Shown here one piece after another: positions 30,224 to 40,283 of a DNA stretch of 64,000 nucleotides; the first letter of the stretch is position 1; every line of letters begins with the position of its first letter. A model generated the notes under the pieces. That model was not told the origin of the DNA. It ran no database searches and saw nothing but the letters and a program-made list of their open reading frames with translations. This stretch comes from Vibrio tritonius (lineage in GTDB: Bacteria; Pseudomonadota; Gammaproteobacteria; Enterobacterales; Vibrionaceae). The stretch spans positions 62,001-126,000 of the forward strand of contig NZ_AP014635.1 of the NCBI RefSeq assembly GCF_001547935.1. Reading direction: 5' to 3'. The position numbers and the translations under genes were made by a program.

Positions 30224-31024
30224 TTAACGAACGTCTGAAGGGCGAACACCAAAAGAGTGTTTAAACGCTTTACTAAAATGGGCTTGATCATAAAAGCCGA
30301 CTTGCATCGCAACATCAGTGCCAGCGACTTTAGATTTCAATAACTTCATCGCTTGCTCCAAGCGTAAGCGTGATAGCCAAGCATAAGGTGTCATGCCTGT
30401 GGTTGCTTTGAAGTGGCGTTGAAACTGAGTAGGTGTGAGATGGCAAATATCCGCTAATTGCTTTAGTCGAATCGGTTGATCTAAATGCGCTATCAGATAT
30501 TCACGCAGCGAGTCTAATGTCTTTTTACCTAAATGATGGGGCATCTTTGGTTGAATTAACCCATAGCGTTCAATTAAATCCCCGAAGCCCTCGAGCGGCA
30601 AACAATCTTGCGCCAGCTGGCAAATGTCACCGCAATAGTGACCAAGTAATTGATGAGTTGCTGCCAACTTAGCAAACAGCTCAGGATCGCGCACAATCGA
30701 TGATTGAAAGCTCACCATGTCACTTGGACTAGTTAAGTCGAGTTGAGTGTTAAACCAATCAGGAGTAATGGAAAAAACGCGAACCTGATAGCCAGAATCT
30801 AATACAGAGTGACCATCGTGCAGTTCATCAGGAGGCATGATGATTATCTCGCCCTCACCTGCACAATATTGTGTACCGCGGTACTGAAATTTTTGCTCAC
30901 CGTTAGTAATGAGGCCGAAATGATAATCGAGATGGTAGTGACGTGAGAACGCAAACTTCTCGTAGTTGCCTTCGATAAGGCTAATGGCATCATCTTCTGT
31001 GCTCAGATAATTGACTTGGTCCAT
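30224..31024 (-). CDS. AraC-family transcriptional regulator
   Basis: Cytoplasmic DNA-binding regulator of 266 residues. The N-terminal half is a cupin-type ligand-sensing domain (FSRHYHLDYHFGLITNGEQKFQYRG...IIIMPPDELHDG). The C-terminal ~100 residues hold the double helix-turn-helix, with LADICHLTPTQFQRHFKATTG and VAMQVGFYDQAHFSKAFKHSFG. It probably controls the RhtB exporter just downstream on the same strand (115 bases away). The ligand is unknown. rarD lies upstream, also on the minus strand, with a gap of about 80 bases. Confidence 0.88.
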   Translation of the reverse strand: MDQVNYLSTEDDAISLIEGNYEKFAFSRHYHLDYHFGLITNGEQKFQYRGTQYCAGEGEIIIMPPDELHDGHSVLDSGYQVRVFSITPDWFNTQLDLTSPSDMVSFQSSIVRDPELFAKLAATHQLLGHYCGDICQLAQDCLPLEGFGDLIERYGLIQPKMPHHLGKKTLDSLREYLIAHLDQPIRLKQLADICHLTPTQFQRHFKATTGMTPYAWLSRLRLEQAMKLLKSKVAGTDVAMQVGFYDQAHFSKAFKHSFGVRPSDVR

Positions 31025-31107
31025 TACGTTTCATCACCCTGCTAGGTTATCTAAAATGGTTTTAGTTAGCCTAGCAGGGGGAACGAGTCTCGTCTTGTAA
31101 AAAACGA

Positions 31108-32025
31108 TCACTTCATTGGTGTTGCGACAATCGGGGCACTGCGACGGCTTTTTACTAGCCCATCGATACTGAAAATCACCAAGGCACCCCAAATAAAGGC
31201 GAAAGTGATGGCTTTGCTCAGAGCGAACTCTTCGCCGTACACAGCCACTGCAAGCAAGAACATTAAGCTTGGGCCAATGTATTGGAAAAACCCGAGAGTG
31301 GATAACCGTAAACGAGTGGCCGCGCCAGTAAAGCACAGCAGCGGTAAGGTAGTTAGTACCCCCGCAAACACCAGTAAGGCGTTCAGTTGCCAAGTGTTGC
31401 TACCCAAATCACTGGTGGGCGAATCGGCAAAACAGAATAAGTATATGGCTGCGATCGGAAACAGCAGCAGAGTTTCGATAAACAGCCCTGTTTTTGCATC
31501 GATACTAACTTTTTTCCGCAGCAAACCATACACCGCAAACGTTGCTGCCAGAGAGAAGGAGATGAATGGGAAAGAACCAAACAGGGAAATTTGAATGCCC
31601 ACGCCAATGGTGGCGAGCGCTACCGCAAACCATTGCAAGCGGCGTAACCTTTCGCCAAGGAACACCATGCCCAACAGAACGTTAAATAGAGGGTTAATGT
31701 AATAACCTAAACTCGCTTCTAGCATATGCCCAGAGTTCACTGCCCAGATAAAAATCAGCCAATTACTTCCCACAAGTAATGATGTGATGGTGAGATAGAG
31801 CATGGTGGTTGGCTGGCGCACTAGATGAATTACGCGAGTCCAGTGACGGCCTATATGGATAAGACCCGCAAGCAGGAAGAACGACCAAACCACACGATGG
31901 CTTAATATTTCTAACGGTGCAACTTGCTGAATGGATTTAAAATAAATCGGTGCAATGCCCCAAATAACGTAGGCTGCAATAGCAAGTAACGCACCTTGGC
32001 GGCTTGACTGTTGTTCGGGAGTCAT
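31108..32025 (-). CDS. rarD: RarD-type EamA transporter
   Basis: Inner-membrane protein of 305 residues with about ten hydrophobic segments, of the drug/metabolite transporter superfamily. The RarD signature is near the start: YVIWGIAPIYFK followed by LEILSHRVVWSFF. Known as a chloramphenicol-sensitivity protein in older annotation; the physiological substrate remains unclear. It lies divergent from recQ and upstream of the AraC gene, a position shared with related vibrios. Confidence 0.9.
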   Translation of the reverse strand: MTPEQQSSRQGALLAIAAYVIWGIAPIYFKSIQQVAPLEILSHRVVWSFFLLAGLIHIGRHWTRVIHLVRQPTTMLYLTITSLLVGSNWLIFIWAVNSGHMLEASLGYYINPLFNVLLGMVFLGERLRRLQWFAVALATIGVGIQISLFGSFPFISFSLAATFAVYGLLRKKVSIDAKTGLFIETLLLFPIAAIYLFCFADSPTSDLGSNTWQLNALLVFAGVLTTLPLLCFTGAATRLRLSTLGFFQYIGPSLMFLLAVAVYGEEFALSKAITFAFIWGALVIFSIDGLVKSRRSAPIVATPMK

Positions 32026-32201
32026 AAATAAGTGATCTCGACTGAAGAATAGGGGAAAAACTGTGCGACGCGGAGCAATTATATCGTGGTGGATCGAAAC
32101 CGCTACTAATTTGCGGTTTTATTCACCATCGAACCCCACTACAATATCGAGCCTTATATCTTGAGTGAACTCTTTTGCTCAGGCGAATAATAGAGACTTC
32201 C

Positions 32202-34037
32202 ATGACTGCTACATTACCTGCTGAACATCCTGAATCTTCTCTCACCCCCGAGTCGGTACTGCGTGACGTATTTGGTTACCAAACCTTCCGTGTCGGCCAA
32301 AAAGAGGTGATAGAGGCAGCGGTGGCGGGGCAAGACAGCTTAGTCATTATGCCCACCGGTGGTGGTAAGTCTCTCTGTTATCAAATTCCAGCGTTGGTGC
32401 GTGAAGGGCTAACCCTCGTTATTTCGCCTTTGATTTCGCTAATGAAAGACCAAGTCGATCAGCTTAAAGTCAATGGTGTCGCGGCTGAGTGTGTTAATTC
32501 CACCATGTCTCGTGAGGCTCTGATTTCGGTCTATAACCGTATTCATACTGGCCATCTCAAGCTATTGTATGTGTCTCCGGAACGCGTGCTGACCAATGAT
32601 TTTATTGAGCGTTTACAGTCAATTAATTTGTCGATGATTGCGGTTGATGAAGCACACTGTATCTCACAGTGGGGGCACGATTTTCGCCCTGAATATGCCG
32701 CATTAGGACAGCTTAAACGCTTGTTTCCTCAGGTGCCGATGATGGCGCTGACCGCAACCGCGGATGATGCAACCCGCAGCGACATTTTAAGTCGTTTGAA
32801 TCTGCAAGAACCCCATGTTTATCTGGGCAGTTTCGACCGGCCGAATATTCGCTACACCTTGATGGAAAAACACAAGCCGGTGGCGCAAGTGGTGAAGTAC
32901 CTCGCCACGCAACATGGTCAGTGCGGCATTATTTATTGTGGCAGTCGCAAGAAAGTCGAAATGTTGACTGAGAAATTGTGCAACAACCACATTCGTGCCG
33001 CGGGCTATCATGCTGGTATGGATGCCGATGAACGCGCTTGGGTACAAGAAGCATTTCAGCGAGATGATCTGCAAGTTGTGGTTGCGACCGTGGCCTTTGG
33101 TATGGGCATCAACAAGCCCAACGTACGCTTTGTGGTTCACTTCGATATTCCTCGTAACATCGAATCATACTATCAAGAGACAGGTCGAGCTGGCCGCGAC
33201 GGTTTGCCTGCTGAAGCGGTGATGCTTTATGACCCTGCCGATATTAATTGGCTACGTCGTATGCTGGACGAAAAAGAAGAGGGTCCGCAAAAGCAGGTGG
33301 AAACCCATAAGCTTAATGCGATGAGCAGTTTTGCTGAAGCGCAAACCTGTCGTCGCCAAGTTTTGCTTAATTACTTTGGTGAGTATCGTGAAAAACCGTG
33401 TGGTAACTGTGATATTTGCCTCGACCCACCGAAACACTTCAACGCGACGGTTGAGGCGCGTAAAGCACTCTCATGTGTCTATCGCGTCAATCAAAACTTC
33501 GGGATTGGCTATGTAGTGGAAGTGTTGCGTGGTATGCAAAATATTCGTATCCGTGAAAATGGCCACGATAAGATTTCCACTTACGGCTTAGGGCGCGATC
33601 ACAGCCACGATTATTGGGTGAGTATTTTCCGTCAGTTAATCCATAAAGGCATGCTGCATCAAAATATTACGCGCAATTCAACGTTGCAACTCACTGAAGA
33701 AGCCCGGCCATTGCTACGTGGTGATGTGGAACTTGAACTGGCCGTGCCACGTTTAGATACGGCAGTAAGAGCAGCGAAATCTGACAAGCTGACCAGTAAA
33801 AATTACGACAAAAAGCTGTTTGCTAAATTGCGTAAACTACGTAAATCCATTGCTGATGAAGAAAATATCCCGCCATACGTAGTGTTTAGTGATGCGACCT
33901 TGATTGATATGGCAGAAATATTGCCGACTTCATATGGTGAAATGCTAGCGGTTAATGGTGTGGGGCAGCGTAAATTAGATAAATACGCCGATTCATTCCT
34001 TGATTTGATTCAGGAGCATTTGACCTATCATGGCTGA
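32202..34037 (+). CDS. recQ: ATP-dependent DNA helicase RecQ
   Basis: SF2 3'-to-5' helicase of the RecF recombination pathway. I start at ATG 32202 (611 residues); a TTG 27 bases earlier is an alternative. Motif [13 protein letters not shown], the DEAH box [19 protein letters not shown] and motif [12 protein letters not shown] are present. The RQC region has its four zinc-binding cysteines (one in AQTCRRQ, three in CGNCDIC), and an HRDC domain ends the protein ([16 protein letters not shown]...[11 protein letters not shown]). The last eight bases overlap the next gene. Confidence 0.96.
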   Translation: MTATLPAEHPESSLTPESVLRDVFGYQTFRVGQKEVIEAAVAGQDSLVIMPTGGGKSLCYQIPALVREGLTLVISPLISLMKDQVDQLKVNGVAAECVNSTMSREALISVYNRIHTGHLKLLYVSPERVLTNDFIERLQSINLSMIAVDEAHCISQWGHDFRPEYAALGQLKRLFPQVPMMALTATADDATRSDILSRLNLQEPHVYLGSFDRPNIRYTLMEKHKPVAQVVKYLATQHGQCGIIYCGSRKKVEMLTEKLCNNHIRAAGYHAGMDADERAWVQEAFQRDDLQVVVATVAFGMGINKPNVRFVVHFDIPRNIESYYQETGRAGRDGLPAEAVMLYDPADINWLRRMLDEKEEGPQKQVETHKLNAMSSFAEAQTCRRQVLLNYFGEYREKPCGNCDICLDPPKHFNATVEARKALSCVYRVNQNFGIGYVVEVLRGMQNIRIRENGHDKISTYGLGRDHSHDYWVSIFRQLIHKGMLHQNITRNSTLQLTEEARPLLRGDVELELAVPRLDTAVRAAKSDKLTSKNYDKKLFAKLRKLRKSIADEENIPPYVVFSDATLIDMAEILPTSYGEMLAVNGVGQRKLDKYADSFLDLIQEHLTYHG

Positions 34038-34332
34038 GTTTGGATTAAAGGCTTATCATGCAGAGCAAGGTGTCGTGGAAGTGGCAGTTGCCAATGTCTC
34101 TGTCGAAATGCTTCCCCAATTAGGCGAGCAGTTGGTTGGTTATCTGGATGCACGAATTGTCGACCAACAACAGGATGCGGATCTCTACACTTGGCTGGTG
34201 GATTTTGAAGGCACTCAGCTTTTCCTCAAAGCGGAACACTACAGTGAATCCGTCTGGTTTGAAGCGCTAGGGAGTGATAGTGCCCAAGAAGAACTCGCGT
34301 TTATTGCTCAGTTACTGCTGCGTAACCAATAA
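34030..34332 (+). CDS. Small conserved protein (DUF3630-like)
   Basis: A 100-residue soluble protein translationally coupled to recQ by an 8-base overlap. Rich in acidic and hydrophobic residues, with no signal peptide or membrane segment. It looks like the DUF3630 family of vibrios and relatives, recalled from length and neighbourhood, so this assignment is tentative. Function unknown; the coupling suggests co-expression with RecQ but not necessarily a joint role. A bidirectional terminator follows immediately. Confidence 0.7.
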   Translation: MAEFGLKAYHAEQGVVEVAVANVSVEMLPQLGEQLVGYLDARIVDQQQDADLYTWLVDFEGTQLFLKAEHYSESVWFEALGSDSAQEELAFIAQLLLRNQ

Positions 34333-34362
34333 AAATGCCTCGAGAGATTCGAGGCACTTTTT
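34331..34362. terminator. Bidirectional terminator
   Basis: AAAAATGCCTCGA / TCGAGGCACTTTTT hairpin between the convergent recQ unit and the ABC exporter gene. Confidence 0.9.
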
Positions 34363-34378
34363 AAGATTAAGCTCTTAT

Positions 34379-36208
34379 TTACAGGCTACCGATAAAACCA
34401 CCGGTTTGATGGTTCCACAACTGAGCATACACACCATTTAAGGCTAATAACTCTTGGTGTGTACCTTGTTCGATAATGTTACCGTCATCCATCACAATCA
34501 GACGATCCATCGCGGCAATCGTTGATAGGCGGTGAGCAATCGCAATCACGGTTTTATCTTCCATCAACACTTCCAAGTTTTCTTGAATCGCGGATTCCAC
34601 TTCGGAATCGAGCGCGGAAGTGGCTTCATCCATGATCAAAATAGGTGCGTTTTTCAGCAGTACACGGGCAATTGCGATACGTTGTCTTTGGCCGCCTGAT
34701 AATTTCACGCCACGTTCACCGACCTGAACGTCGTAGCCGTTATTGCCCATTTCATCTTTCAGTTCTTCAATAAACTCATGGGCGTGAGCTTGCTTAGCAG
34801 CCTCAATAATCTGCTCCATCGAAGCGGTTGGGTCACCATAAAGAATGTTGTCTTTAATTGAGCGATGCAGCAGAGAGGTATCTTGGGTGATTAAACCAAT
34901 CTGACGGCGCAGCGATTCTTGCGTCACGCTAGCAATCTCTTGTCCATCAATGGTAATTGTGCCGGATTGAATGTCATAAAAGCGCAGGAGCAGATTCACT
35001 AAGCTCGATTTGCCAGCGCCTGAACGGCCCACAATACCGACTTTTTCGCCCGGTTTGAGCTGTAAATTCAATTGATTGAAAATAGTTTTACGTTCGGTAT
35101 AGCGAAAATCGACATGGTTAAAACCAATCGCACCCTGCGTCACTTGCAGTGGTTTTGCGTGTTCTGCATCGGTAATTTCAATGTCATTCGAAATGGTACG
35201 AATACTGTCAATCACAGTACCAACGCTCTCAAATAGGGCGCGAATCTCCCACATGATCCATTTAGACATACCCTGTAAACGTAAGGAAATGCTAATTACA
35301 ATCGCAATGACACCTACGGTCACGGACGAATCAAGCCATAGATGAATAGAGAGCGCTGCAACAGAAAACAGCAGCAAATAGTTGATGATGTCCACGCTAT
35401 AAAGCAGTGCAGTTAGGGTGCGCATCTGGCGATATACCGTCTGCAAAAACTGCTTCATGCCCGATTCGGCATAGTCGGTTTCACGCTCTGCGTGGGAAAA
35501 CAGCTTCACCGTGGTGATGTTGGTGTAGGTATCCACGATGCGACCTGTCATGGTTGATTGAGCGTGTGCTTGATCGGTTGAAATCTCTTTAAGGCGCGGT
35601 AAGAAATACCGTTGAATCAGTGCGTATATCACCATCCAAATTAAGATAGGTATGACTAAGACTTTATCGGCTTGGCCAATCATCACCAACATTGAGATGA
35701 GATACACCACAATGTACACCGAGAGGTCGACCAGTTTCATCACCGTTTCTCGTACCGCATTGGCACTTTGCATCACCTTGGTGGCCACTCGGCCCGCAAA
35801 GTCACGTTGGAAGAATCCAATACTCTGTTTAAGGAGGTAACGGTGTACTAACCAACGAATCGACATTGGGTAGTTGCCCAAAATAGTTTGGTGCAGCAGC
35901 ATCGAATGGATGAAAGCCAAAATAGGCATAACGACCAAGACTAACATTGCCATCATGGTCAAGGTGTGGCCTTGCTCTGCCCAGAAGTTCTCGCGACTTT
36001 GGGTGCTGAGAATATCAACAATATCCCCCATGTAACGAACTAAAGTGACTTCCGCGATAGCAACACAGGCACTTAGAAACGACATCGCTAGAAGAGGCTT
36101 TTCAAAGCCGCGTGTGTAGTAGCGGCAAAAACCAAACAGGGTACTGGGCGGTTTTTGCGGGTCCCGTTGCGGAAACGCTTTAGTAAGACTTTCAAACCAT
36201 TGGAACAT
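34379..36208 (-). CDS. ABC exporter (multidrug/lipid type, membrane domain fused to ATPase)
   Basis: Half-size ABC exporter of 609 residues; two copies would form the transporter. I start at MFQWFES, which has AAAGG eight bases upstream. The N-terminal ~320 residues form the six-helix type I exporter domain; the C-terminal ATPase has Walker A GRSGAGKSS, signature LSGGQRQR and Walker B ILIMDEATSALD. It resembles the YddA/MdlB/MsbA-like multidrug group rather than true MsbA, judged by the short N-terminal segment. Substrate unknown. It is divergent from the ferrichrome operon, and the shared intergenic region carries a Fur-type site, so iron control is possible but not shown. Confidence 0.88.
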   Translation of the reverse strand: MFQWFESLTKAFPQRDPQKPPSTLFGFCRYYTRGFEKPLLAMSFLSACVAIAEVTLVRYMGDIVDILSTQSRENFWAEQGHTLTMMAMLVLVVMPILAFIHSMLLHQTILGNYPMSIRWLVHRYLLKQSIGFFQRDFAGRVATKVMQSANAVRETVMKLVDLSVYIVVYLISMLVMIGQADKVLVIPILIWMVIYALIQRYFLPRLKEISTDQAHAQSTMTGRIVDTYTNITTVKLFSHAERETDYAESGMKQFLQTVYRQMRTLTALLYSVDIINYLLLFSVAALSIHLWLDSSVTVGVIAIVISISLRLQGMSKWIMWEIRALFESVGTVIDSIRTISNDIEITDAEHAKPLQVTQGAIGFNHVDFRYTERKTIFNQLNLQLKPGEKVGIVGRSGAGKSSLVNLLLRFYDIQSGTITIDGQEIASVTQESLRRQIGLITQDTSLLHRSIKDNILYGDPTASMEQIIEAAKQAHAHEFIEELKDEMGNNGYDVQVGERGVKLSGGQRQRIAIARVLLKNAPILIMDEATSALDSEVESAIQENLEVLMEDKTVIAIAHRLSTIAAMDRLIVMDDGNIIEQGTHQELLALNGVYAQLWNHQTGGFIGSL

Positions 36209-36302
36209 GTGCGGGCCTTTGTTTTGCATCAAATCGATGCGAAGTATTGGGTTACTGACTTTTCATCAAAGCAATAATCAGTAAAATAACGAATTCCGTA
36301 TA

Positions 36303-36330
36303 GTAATGATAATTAAAACAGTTCTCAATA
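36303..36330 (+). promoter_or_regulatory. Putative Fur box before fhuC
   Basis: AATGATAAT followed by TTCTCAAT lies about 40-60 bases upstream of fhuC. It is a partial fit to the vibrio Fur consensus AATGATAATCATTCTCATT. Iron repression of the operon is expected for ferrichrome uptake. Confidence 0.55.
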
Positions 36331-36364
36331 ATGCCGAAAGTGTGGGAGCTGGGAGGTCTAATCG

Positions 36365-37150
36365 ATGTATACGTTGTCAAACGTAGAAATGATACGTGGC
36401 GGCAGAGTGATTCTCTCTGTTGATCAACTCTCAATTCCCACAGATAAATTAACCGTTGTTCTGGGTCACAATGGTTCAGGAAAATCGACCTTGATGAGTT
36501 TGCTTTCCGGTCAGCAAGCACCTGATGCAGGACAAGTGCAACTTAATCAACAGGATGTGACTCAGTTTGATGCTAAGTCGTTAGCCAAACAGGTGGCGTT
36601 TTTACCACAAAAATTGCCTGCCAGCGCGGGTTTGACTGTGCGTGAACTCGTTCGCTTAGGGCGTTTCCCATGGCGAGGTGCACTCGGTCGTTGGCGCAAA
36701 GAAGATGCACAAATTATTGAGACTGCAATGGAGAAAACTGGAGTCACGCCTTTCGCCGATACCTTAGTGGATGAACTCTCTGGTGGTGAACGGCAACGGG
36801 CTTGGGTGGCGATGTTGCTCGCGCAAGAATCTCCAGTGTTGATTTTAGATGAGCCGACTTCGGCGCTTGATATTCAACACCAATATCAGCTGATGGCATT
36901 ACTTGCGGAACTAAACCAACAGCAGAACTGTGGCATTATTGTTATTTTGCATGACCTTAATTTAGCCTTGCGTTACGCCACTCATATTGTTGCTTTGAAA
37001 CAGGGGCGTATTGCGTTTTCTGGTGCTGCCGATGAGCTGAATGATGAAGAGCGCTTATCCGATCTTTACCAAACCCCAATTCAATTGATTCCACACCCTC
37101 GTCCTGCGGATGATTCAACCACGAACAAGGTAGCGATAGTATGCGCGTAA
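36365..37150 (+). CDS. fhuC: Ferrichrome ABC transporter ATPase
   Basis: Cytoplasmic ATPase of iron-hydroxamate uptake, 261 residues. Walker A is GHNGSGKST (about residues 37-45), the signature LSGGERQRAWVAMLLAQ and Walker [13 protein letters not shown], both typical of FhuC/FecE-type siderophore ATPases. GGAGG lies nine bases before ATG. The gene overlaps fhuD by ten bases, showing coupled translation. The order fhuC-fhuD-fhuB matches the enterobacterial locus, with the receptor gene following instead of leading. Confidence 0.92.
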   Translation: MYTLSNVEMIRGGRVILSVDQLSIPTDKLTVVLGHNGSGKSTLMSLLSGQQAPDAGQVQLNQQDVTQFDAKSLAKQVAFLPQKLPASAGLTVRELVRLGRFPWRGALGRWRKEDAQIIETAMEKTGVTPFADTLVDELSGGERQRAWVAMLLAQESPVLILDEPTSALDIQHQYQLMALLAELNQQQNCGIIVILHDLNLALRYATHIVALKQGRIAFSGAADELNDEERLSDLYQTPIQLIPHPRPADDSTTNKVAIVCA

Positions 37151-38073
37151 TGAAAAAACTCACCATTCGTATGATGTTGCTGTGCTGTTCTATGGTTATC
37201 AGCTCTCAAGCATTTGCTGCGCCGATTACCGTTACTGATAGCCTCGGTCAACACACCTTGCCAGATATACCGCAACGAGTTGCGGCTTTAAACTGGGATA
37301 TTCTTGAGCAAGTCATTGAGTTAGGTGTTACGCCCATCACCGCTACGGATATCGATTCCTATAAAGATTGGGTGGTTAATCCAGCAATTCCTGCTAGCAC
37401 TGAGAGTGTAGGAACTCGAGCAGAGCCTAATCTAGAAAAAATTGCTCAATTAAAGCCCGATGTGATTTTAATCTCTGATGCACAAAAAGAGCTAATGCCT
37501 CGGTTGCAGCAAATCGCGCCAGTCTTACTGTATGCCAATTTTTCTGAGCAAGATAACCAAGGTGAAGTGGCGATTAAAGAGTTCAAGCAACTTGCTCACC
37601 TGTTGGGTAAAGAAGCCGTTGCCGAGCAAAAACTTGAGCAAATGAATCAGCGCTTTACTGAGCTTAAAACCAAATTGCATGAGCATTTTGGCTCAGAGTT
37701 ACCTTCGGTAGTGGCGATGCGCTTTGCCAATATGACGTCTGCCTTTATTTATACGCAACACTCGATGGCTGATTATGTGTTAACAAAGCTTGGTTTAACC
37801 AATGCGATGCCCCTGCCTCCTGCGAAATGGGGTATCACGCAAAAGCCAATCGCTGATCTGCAGCATGTGACTCAAGGTTATGTGCTCTACATTTTGCCAT
37901 TTGCTCAAGAAAAAGAACTGCAAAAGTCCTTTTTGTGGCGTGCGATGCCTTTTGTGCGCAATCACCACATCCAGTCGGTTGAATCGGTGTGGAGTTACGG
38001 TGGCGCAATGTCTTTGATGTATACCGCAGAAGCTTTCACCAATAGTTTACTGAAAATGGCTCCGCAATCATGA
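37141..38073 (+). CDS. fhuD: Ferrichrome ABC transporter periplasmic binding protein
   Basis: Periplasmic receptor of the PF01497 siderophore-binding family, 310 residues, carrying ferric hydroxamate to FhuB. A Sec signal peptide is cleaved near AFAA. Family motifs include ITVTDSLGQHTLPDIPQRVAALNWD and GTRAEPNLEKIAQLKPDVILIS. There is no lipobox, as expected for a Gram-negative FhuD. A second ATG at 37150 overlaps the fhuC stop and could also serve as start; the first has a better-placed AAGG. Confidence 0.92.
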   Translation: MRVMKKLTIRMMLLCCSMVISSQAFAAPITVTDSLGQHTLPDIPQRVAALNWDILEQVIELGVTPITATDIDSYKDWVVNPAIPASTESVGTRAEPNLEKIAQLKPDVILISDAQKELMPRLQQIAPVLLYANFSEQDNQGEVAIKEFKQLAHLLGKEAVAEQKLEQMNQRFTELKTKLHEHFGSELPSVVAMRFANMTSAFIYTQHSMADYVLTKLGLTNAMPLPPAKWGITQKPIADLQHVTQGYVLYILPFAQEKELQKSFLWRAMPFVRNHHIQSVESVWSYGGAMSLMYTAEAFTNSLLKMAPQS

Positions 38074-40052
38074 GTTGGAAAACACTGAGTGTTGGGGTGA
38101 TATTGGTCTTGTGTGCCACCCTAGCCAGCGTACAGATTCAGCAAGCATTACCTTGGTTAACGCAATGGCATTTGTTGATAAATCCGCAAAGTGCTGAGTC
38201 GTTTAATGATTTCAACTTTGTTTATGCCCAATTACCCCGTGCGGTAATGACCTTGATGGTCGGCGCGATGCTAGGTCTCGTCGGTAGCTTGATGCAGCAG
38301 TTAACGCAGAACTCGCTAACCTCCCCATTAACAATGGGCACGTCTTCTGGTGCATGGTTAGGGTTAATCATTTTAAATATCTGGTGGCCTGAAGCGGCGA
38401 AAGATTCCAGTGCGATTGTTGCGATGGCGGGGTCTTTGATTGCCTTTGGTTTGATTTTGCTGATCGCTGGTATGGAAAACATGACCGGTTTGCCACTGGT
38501 TATCTCTGGTATGGTGATCAATATTCTGCTTGGTGCAATCGCTAGCGCGGTGGTTTTATTGCATCAAGAATATGCACAAAACGTCTTTATGTGGGGGGCT
38601 GGCGATCTCGCACAAAATGGTTGGGAGTGGATTGAGTGGTTGTGGCCTCGTCTATTACCCGCTGTTTTAATTGTCATTTTTGCACCGCGTATTTTAACTT
38701 TATTGCGTCTTGGGCATGAAGGAGCACAAGCGCGTGGCCTATCTGTCATTCCGGCTTTCTTTATTTTAATGATGGTCGGGATATGGTTGGTATCAGCATC
38801 GATTACTGCGGTGGGACTAATTGGATTTGTTGGCCTGCTCACACCAAACTTTGTTCGTGCTCTTGGCGCCAGAACGCCGAAACAAGAACTGTTTGGCAGC
38901 TTGGTTTTTGGTGCCTTGCTGTTGTCAGTGACAGACATCTTAGCGCAAGGGATGAGTGTGTGGCTTGGACAAGTTGTTCCAAGTGGTGTGACAGCTGCCG
39001 CCATCGGAGCTCCCGCATTGATTTGGTTTAGCCGCCGGAAATTGAAAGCGCAAGATGGATTAGCGGTTCAACTCCCTGGTTCGCTCAGTGCAATCAGTTG
39101 GCGCTTGGTGGCACTCTTTACCGCCTTGTTCACTCTAGCAGCACTCTGTTATTTCATGGTGCAGCCTAGTGATACGACTTGGCAGGTAGCGTTGCCCTCA
39201 GAATATCAATGGATGTTACGTTGGCCTCGTGCACTGACAGCAATAGCCACAGGTGTTGGTTTAGCATTAGCGGGAACCATCTTGCAGCGGATGATCTACA
39301 ACCCGCTTGCTAGCCCAGATATTTTAGGGGTTTCCTCTGGTGCGACTTTCGCTTTAGTGTTCTCAAGCTTGTTCTTTGGTCAATCGCTACTGTCTATGCA
39401 GTGGGGCACAGCATTAGTTGGCAGCATGGTGGTGTTGGCCATTATGTTGTTCCTTGGCCGGCGCCATCATTACGCGCCATCAAGTGTGATTTTAACCGGT
39501 ATTGCTCTTTCTGCTTTACTTCAGGCATTTGTACAGTTTTGCTTGGCGAAAGGTAACCAAGACAGCTATCAAATATTGCAATGGTTGGCTGGGTCAACCT
39601 ATCGTGTGACGGGTTCGCAAGCTCTGTTGTTGGTTGGGTTGATAGCCGTGATGATGTTGCTAAGTTTGTCCGCTTCACGTGGTTTAACCTTATTGTCGAT
39701 CAGCCGTGAATTTGCTCAAGCTCGGGGGTTAAATACCTCGCTGATGTCTTTGTTATTATTGACGTTAGTGGCACTTTTATGTGCAGTGGTGACAGCGACG
39801 ATGGGGCCTGTTTCGTTTGTTGGTTTGGTTGCGCCACATTTGGCAAGAATGCTTGGTGCGCAACATTCTCGGTCACAACTTTTATTAGGCAGTTTGATTG
39901 GTGCCACGGCTATGTTGTGGGCGGATTGGTTGGGGCAAGTCGCGCTTTATCCGAACCAAATTGCCGCTGGAACCCTCGTTGCCATCATTGGTGCGCTATA
40001 CTTCTTAGGACTGCTGATATTTAATCGTGTTCGGCAGCGATTAGCGTTTTAA
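38070..40052 (+). CDS. fhuB: Ferrichrome ABC transporter permease, double length
   Basis: Inner-membrane permease of 660 residues formed by two FecCD-type halves in one chain, which is specific to FhuB. Each half carries the GxxMQxxxxNPLASPxxLGxxSGA motif; in the second it reads LQRMIYNPLASPDILGVSSGATF. It also has GFVGLLTPNFVRALGA and SFVGLVAPHLARMLGA motifs. ATG overlaps the fhuD stop (ATGA), so translation is coupled. A terminator-type hairpin follows at 40062-40093. Confidence 0.94.
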   Translation: MSWKTLSVGVILVLCATLASVQIQQALPWLTQWHLLINPQSAESFNDFNFVYAQLPRAVMTLMVGAMLGLVGSLMQQLTQNSLTSPLTMGTSSGAWLGLIILNIWWPEAAKDSSAIVAMAGSLIAFGLILLIAGMENMTGLPLVISGMVINILLGAIASAVVLLHQEYAQNVFMWGAGDLAQNGWEWIEWLWPRLLPAVLIVIFAPRILTLLRLGHEGAQARGLSVIPAFFILMMVGIWLVSASITAVGLIGFVGLLTPNFVRALGARTPKQELFGSLVFGALLLSVTDILAQGMSVWLGQVVPSGVTAAAIGAPALIWFSRRKLKAQDGLAVQLPGSLSAISWRLVALFTALFTLAALCYFMVQPSDTTWQVALPSEYQWMLRWPRALTAIATGVGLALAGTILQRMIYNPLASPDILGVSSGATFALVFSSLFFGQSLLSMQWGTALVGSMVVLAIMLFLGRRHHYAPSSVILTGIALSALLQAFVQFCLAKGNQDSYQILQWLAGSTYRVTGSQALLLVGLIAVMMLLSLSASRGLTLLSISREFAQARGLNTSLMSLLLLTLVALLCAVVTATMGPVSFVGLVAPHLARMLGAQHSRSQLLLGSLIGATAMLWADWLGQVALYPNQIAAGTLVAIIGALYFLGLLIFNRVRQRLAF

Positions 40053-40061
40053 TCCCCAGAT

Positions 40062-40093
40062 AAAAAGGAGAAACATGGATGTTTTCTCCTTTT
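40062..40093 (+). terminator. Terminator of fhuCDB
   Basis: AAAAAGGAGAAA / TTTTCTCCTTTTA hairpin followed by a T-rich stretch. Confidence 0.8.
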
Positions 40094-40189
40094 ATTTCTC
40101 TTTTTTATCACCGATTTATCACTGATATTTATTTTTATCACTCTCATTTTACCCTATTGATAACCTGAAGCTATTCCACTCGTTGCATT

Positions 40190-40208
40190 ATTGAAAATCA
40201 TTCTCATT
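40190..40208 (+). promoter_or_regulatory. Fur box upstream of the fhuA-like receptor
   Basis: ATTGAAAATCATTCTCATT matches 17 of 19 positions of the vibrio-type Fur consensus AATGATAATCATTCTCATT. It lies 76-94 bases before the receptor start. A separate 24-bp near-palindrome (ATTACC...GGTAAT, 40206-40229) overlaps its end. Confidence 0.75.
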
Positions 40209-40283
40209 ACCATTAATATTATTGGTAATACAAATTATTATTATTAACAATTCATTCATAATTATTCTCAAGCAGGGGTTACC

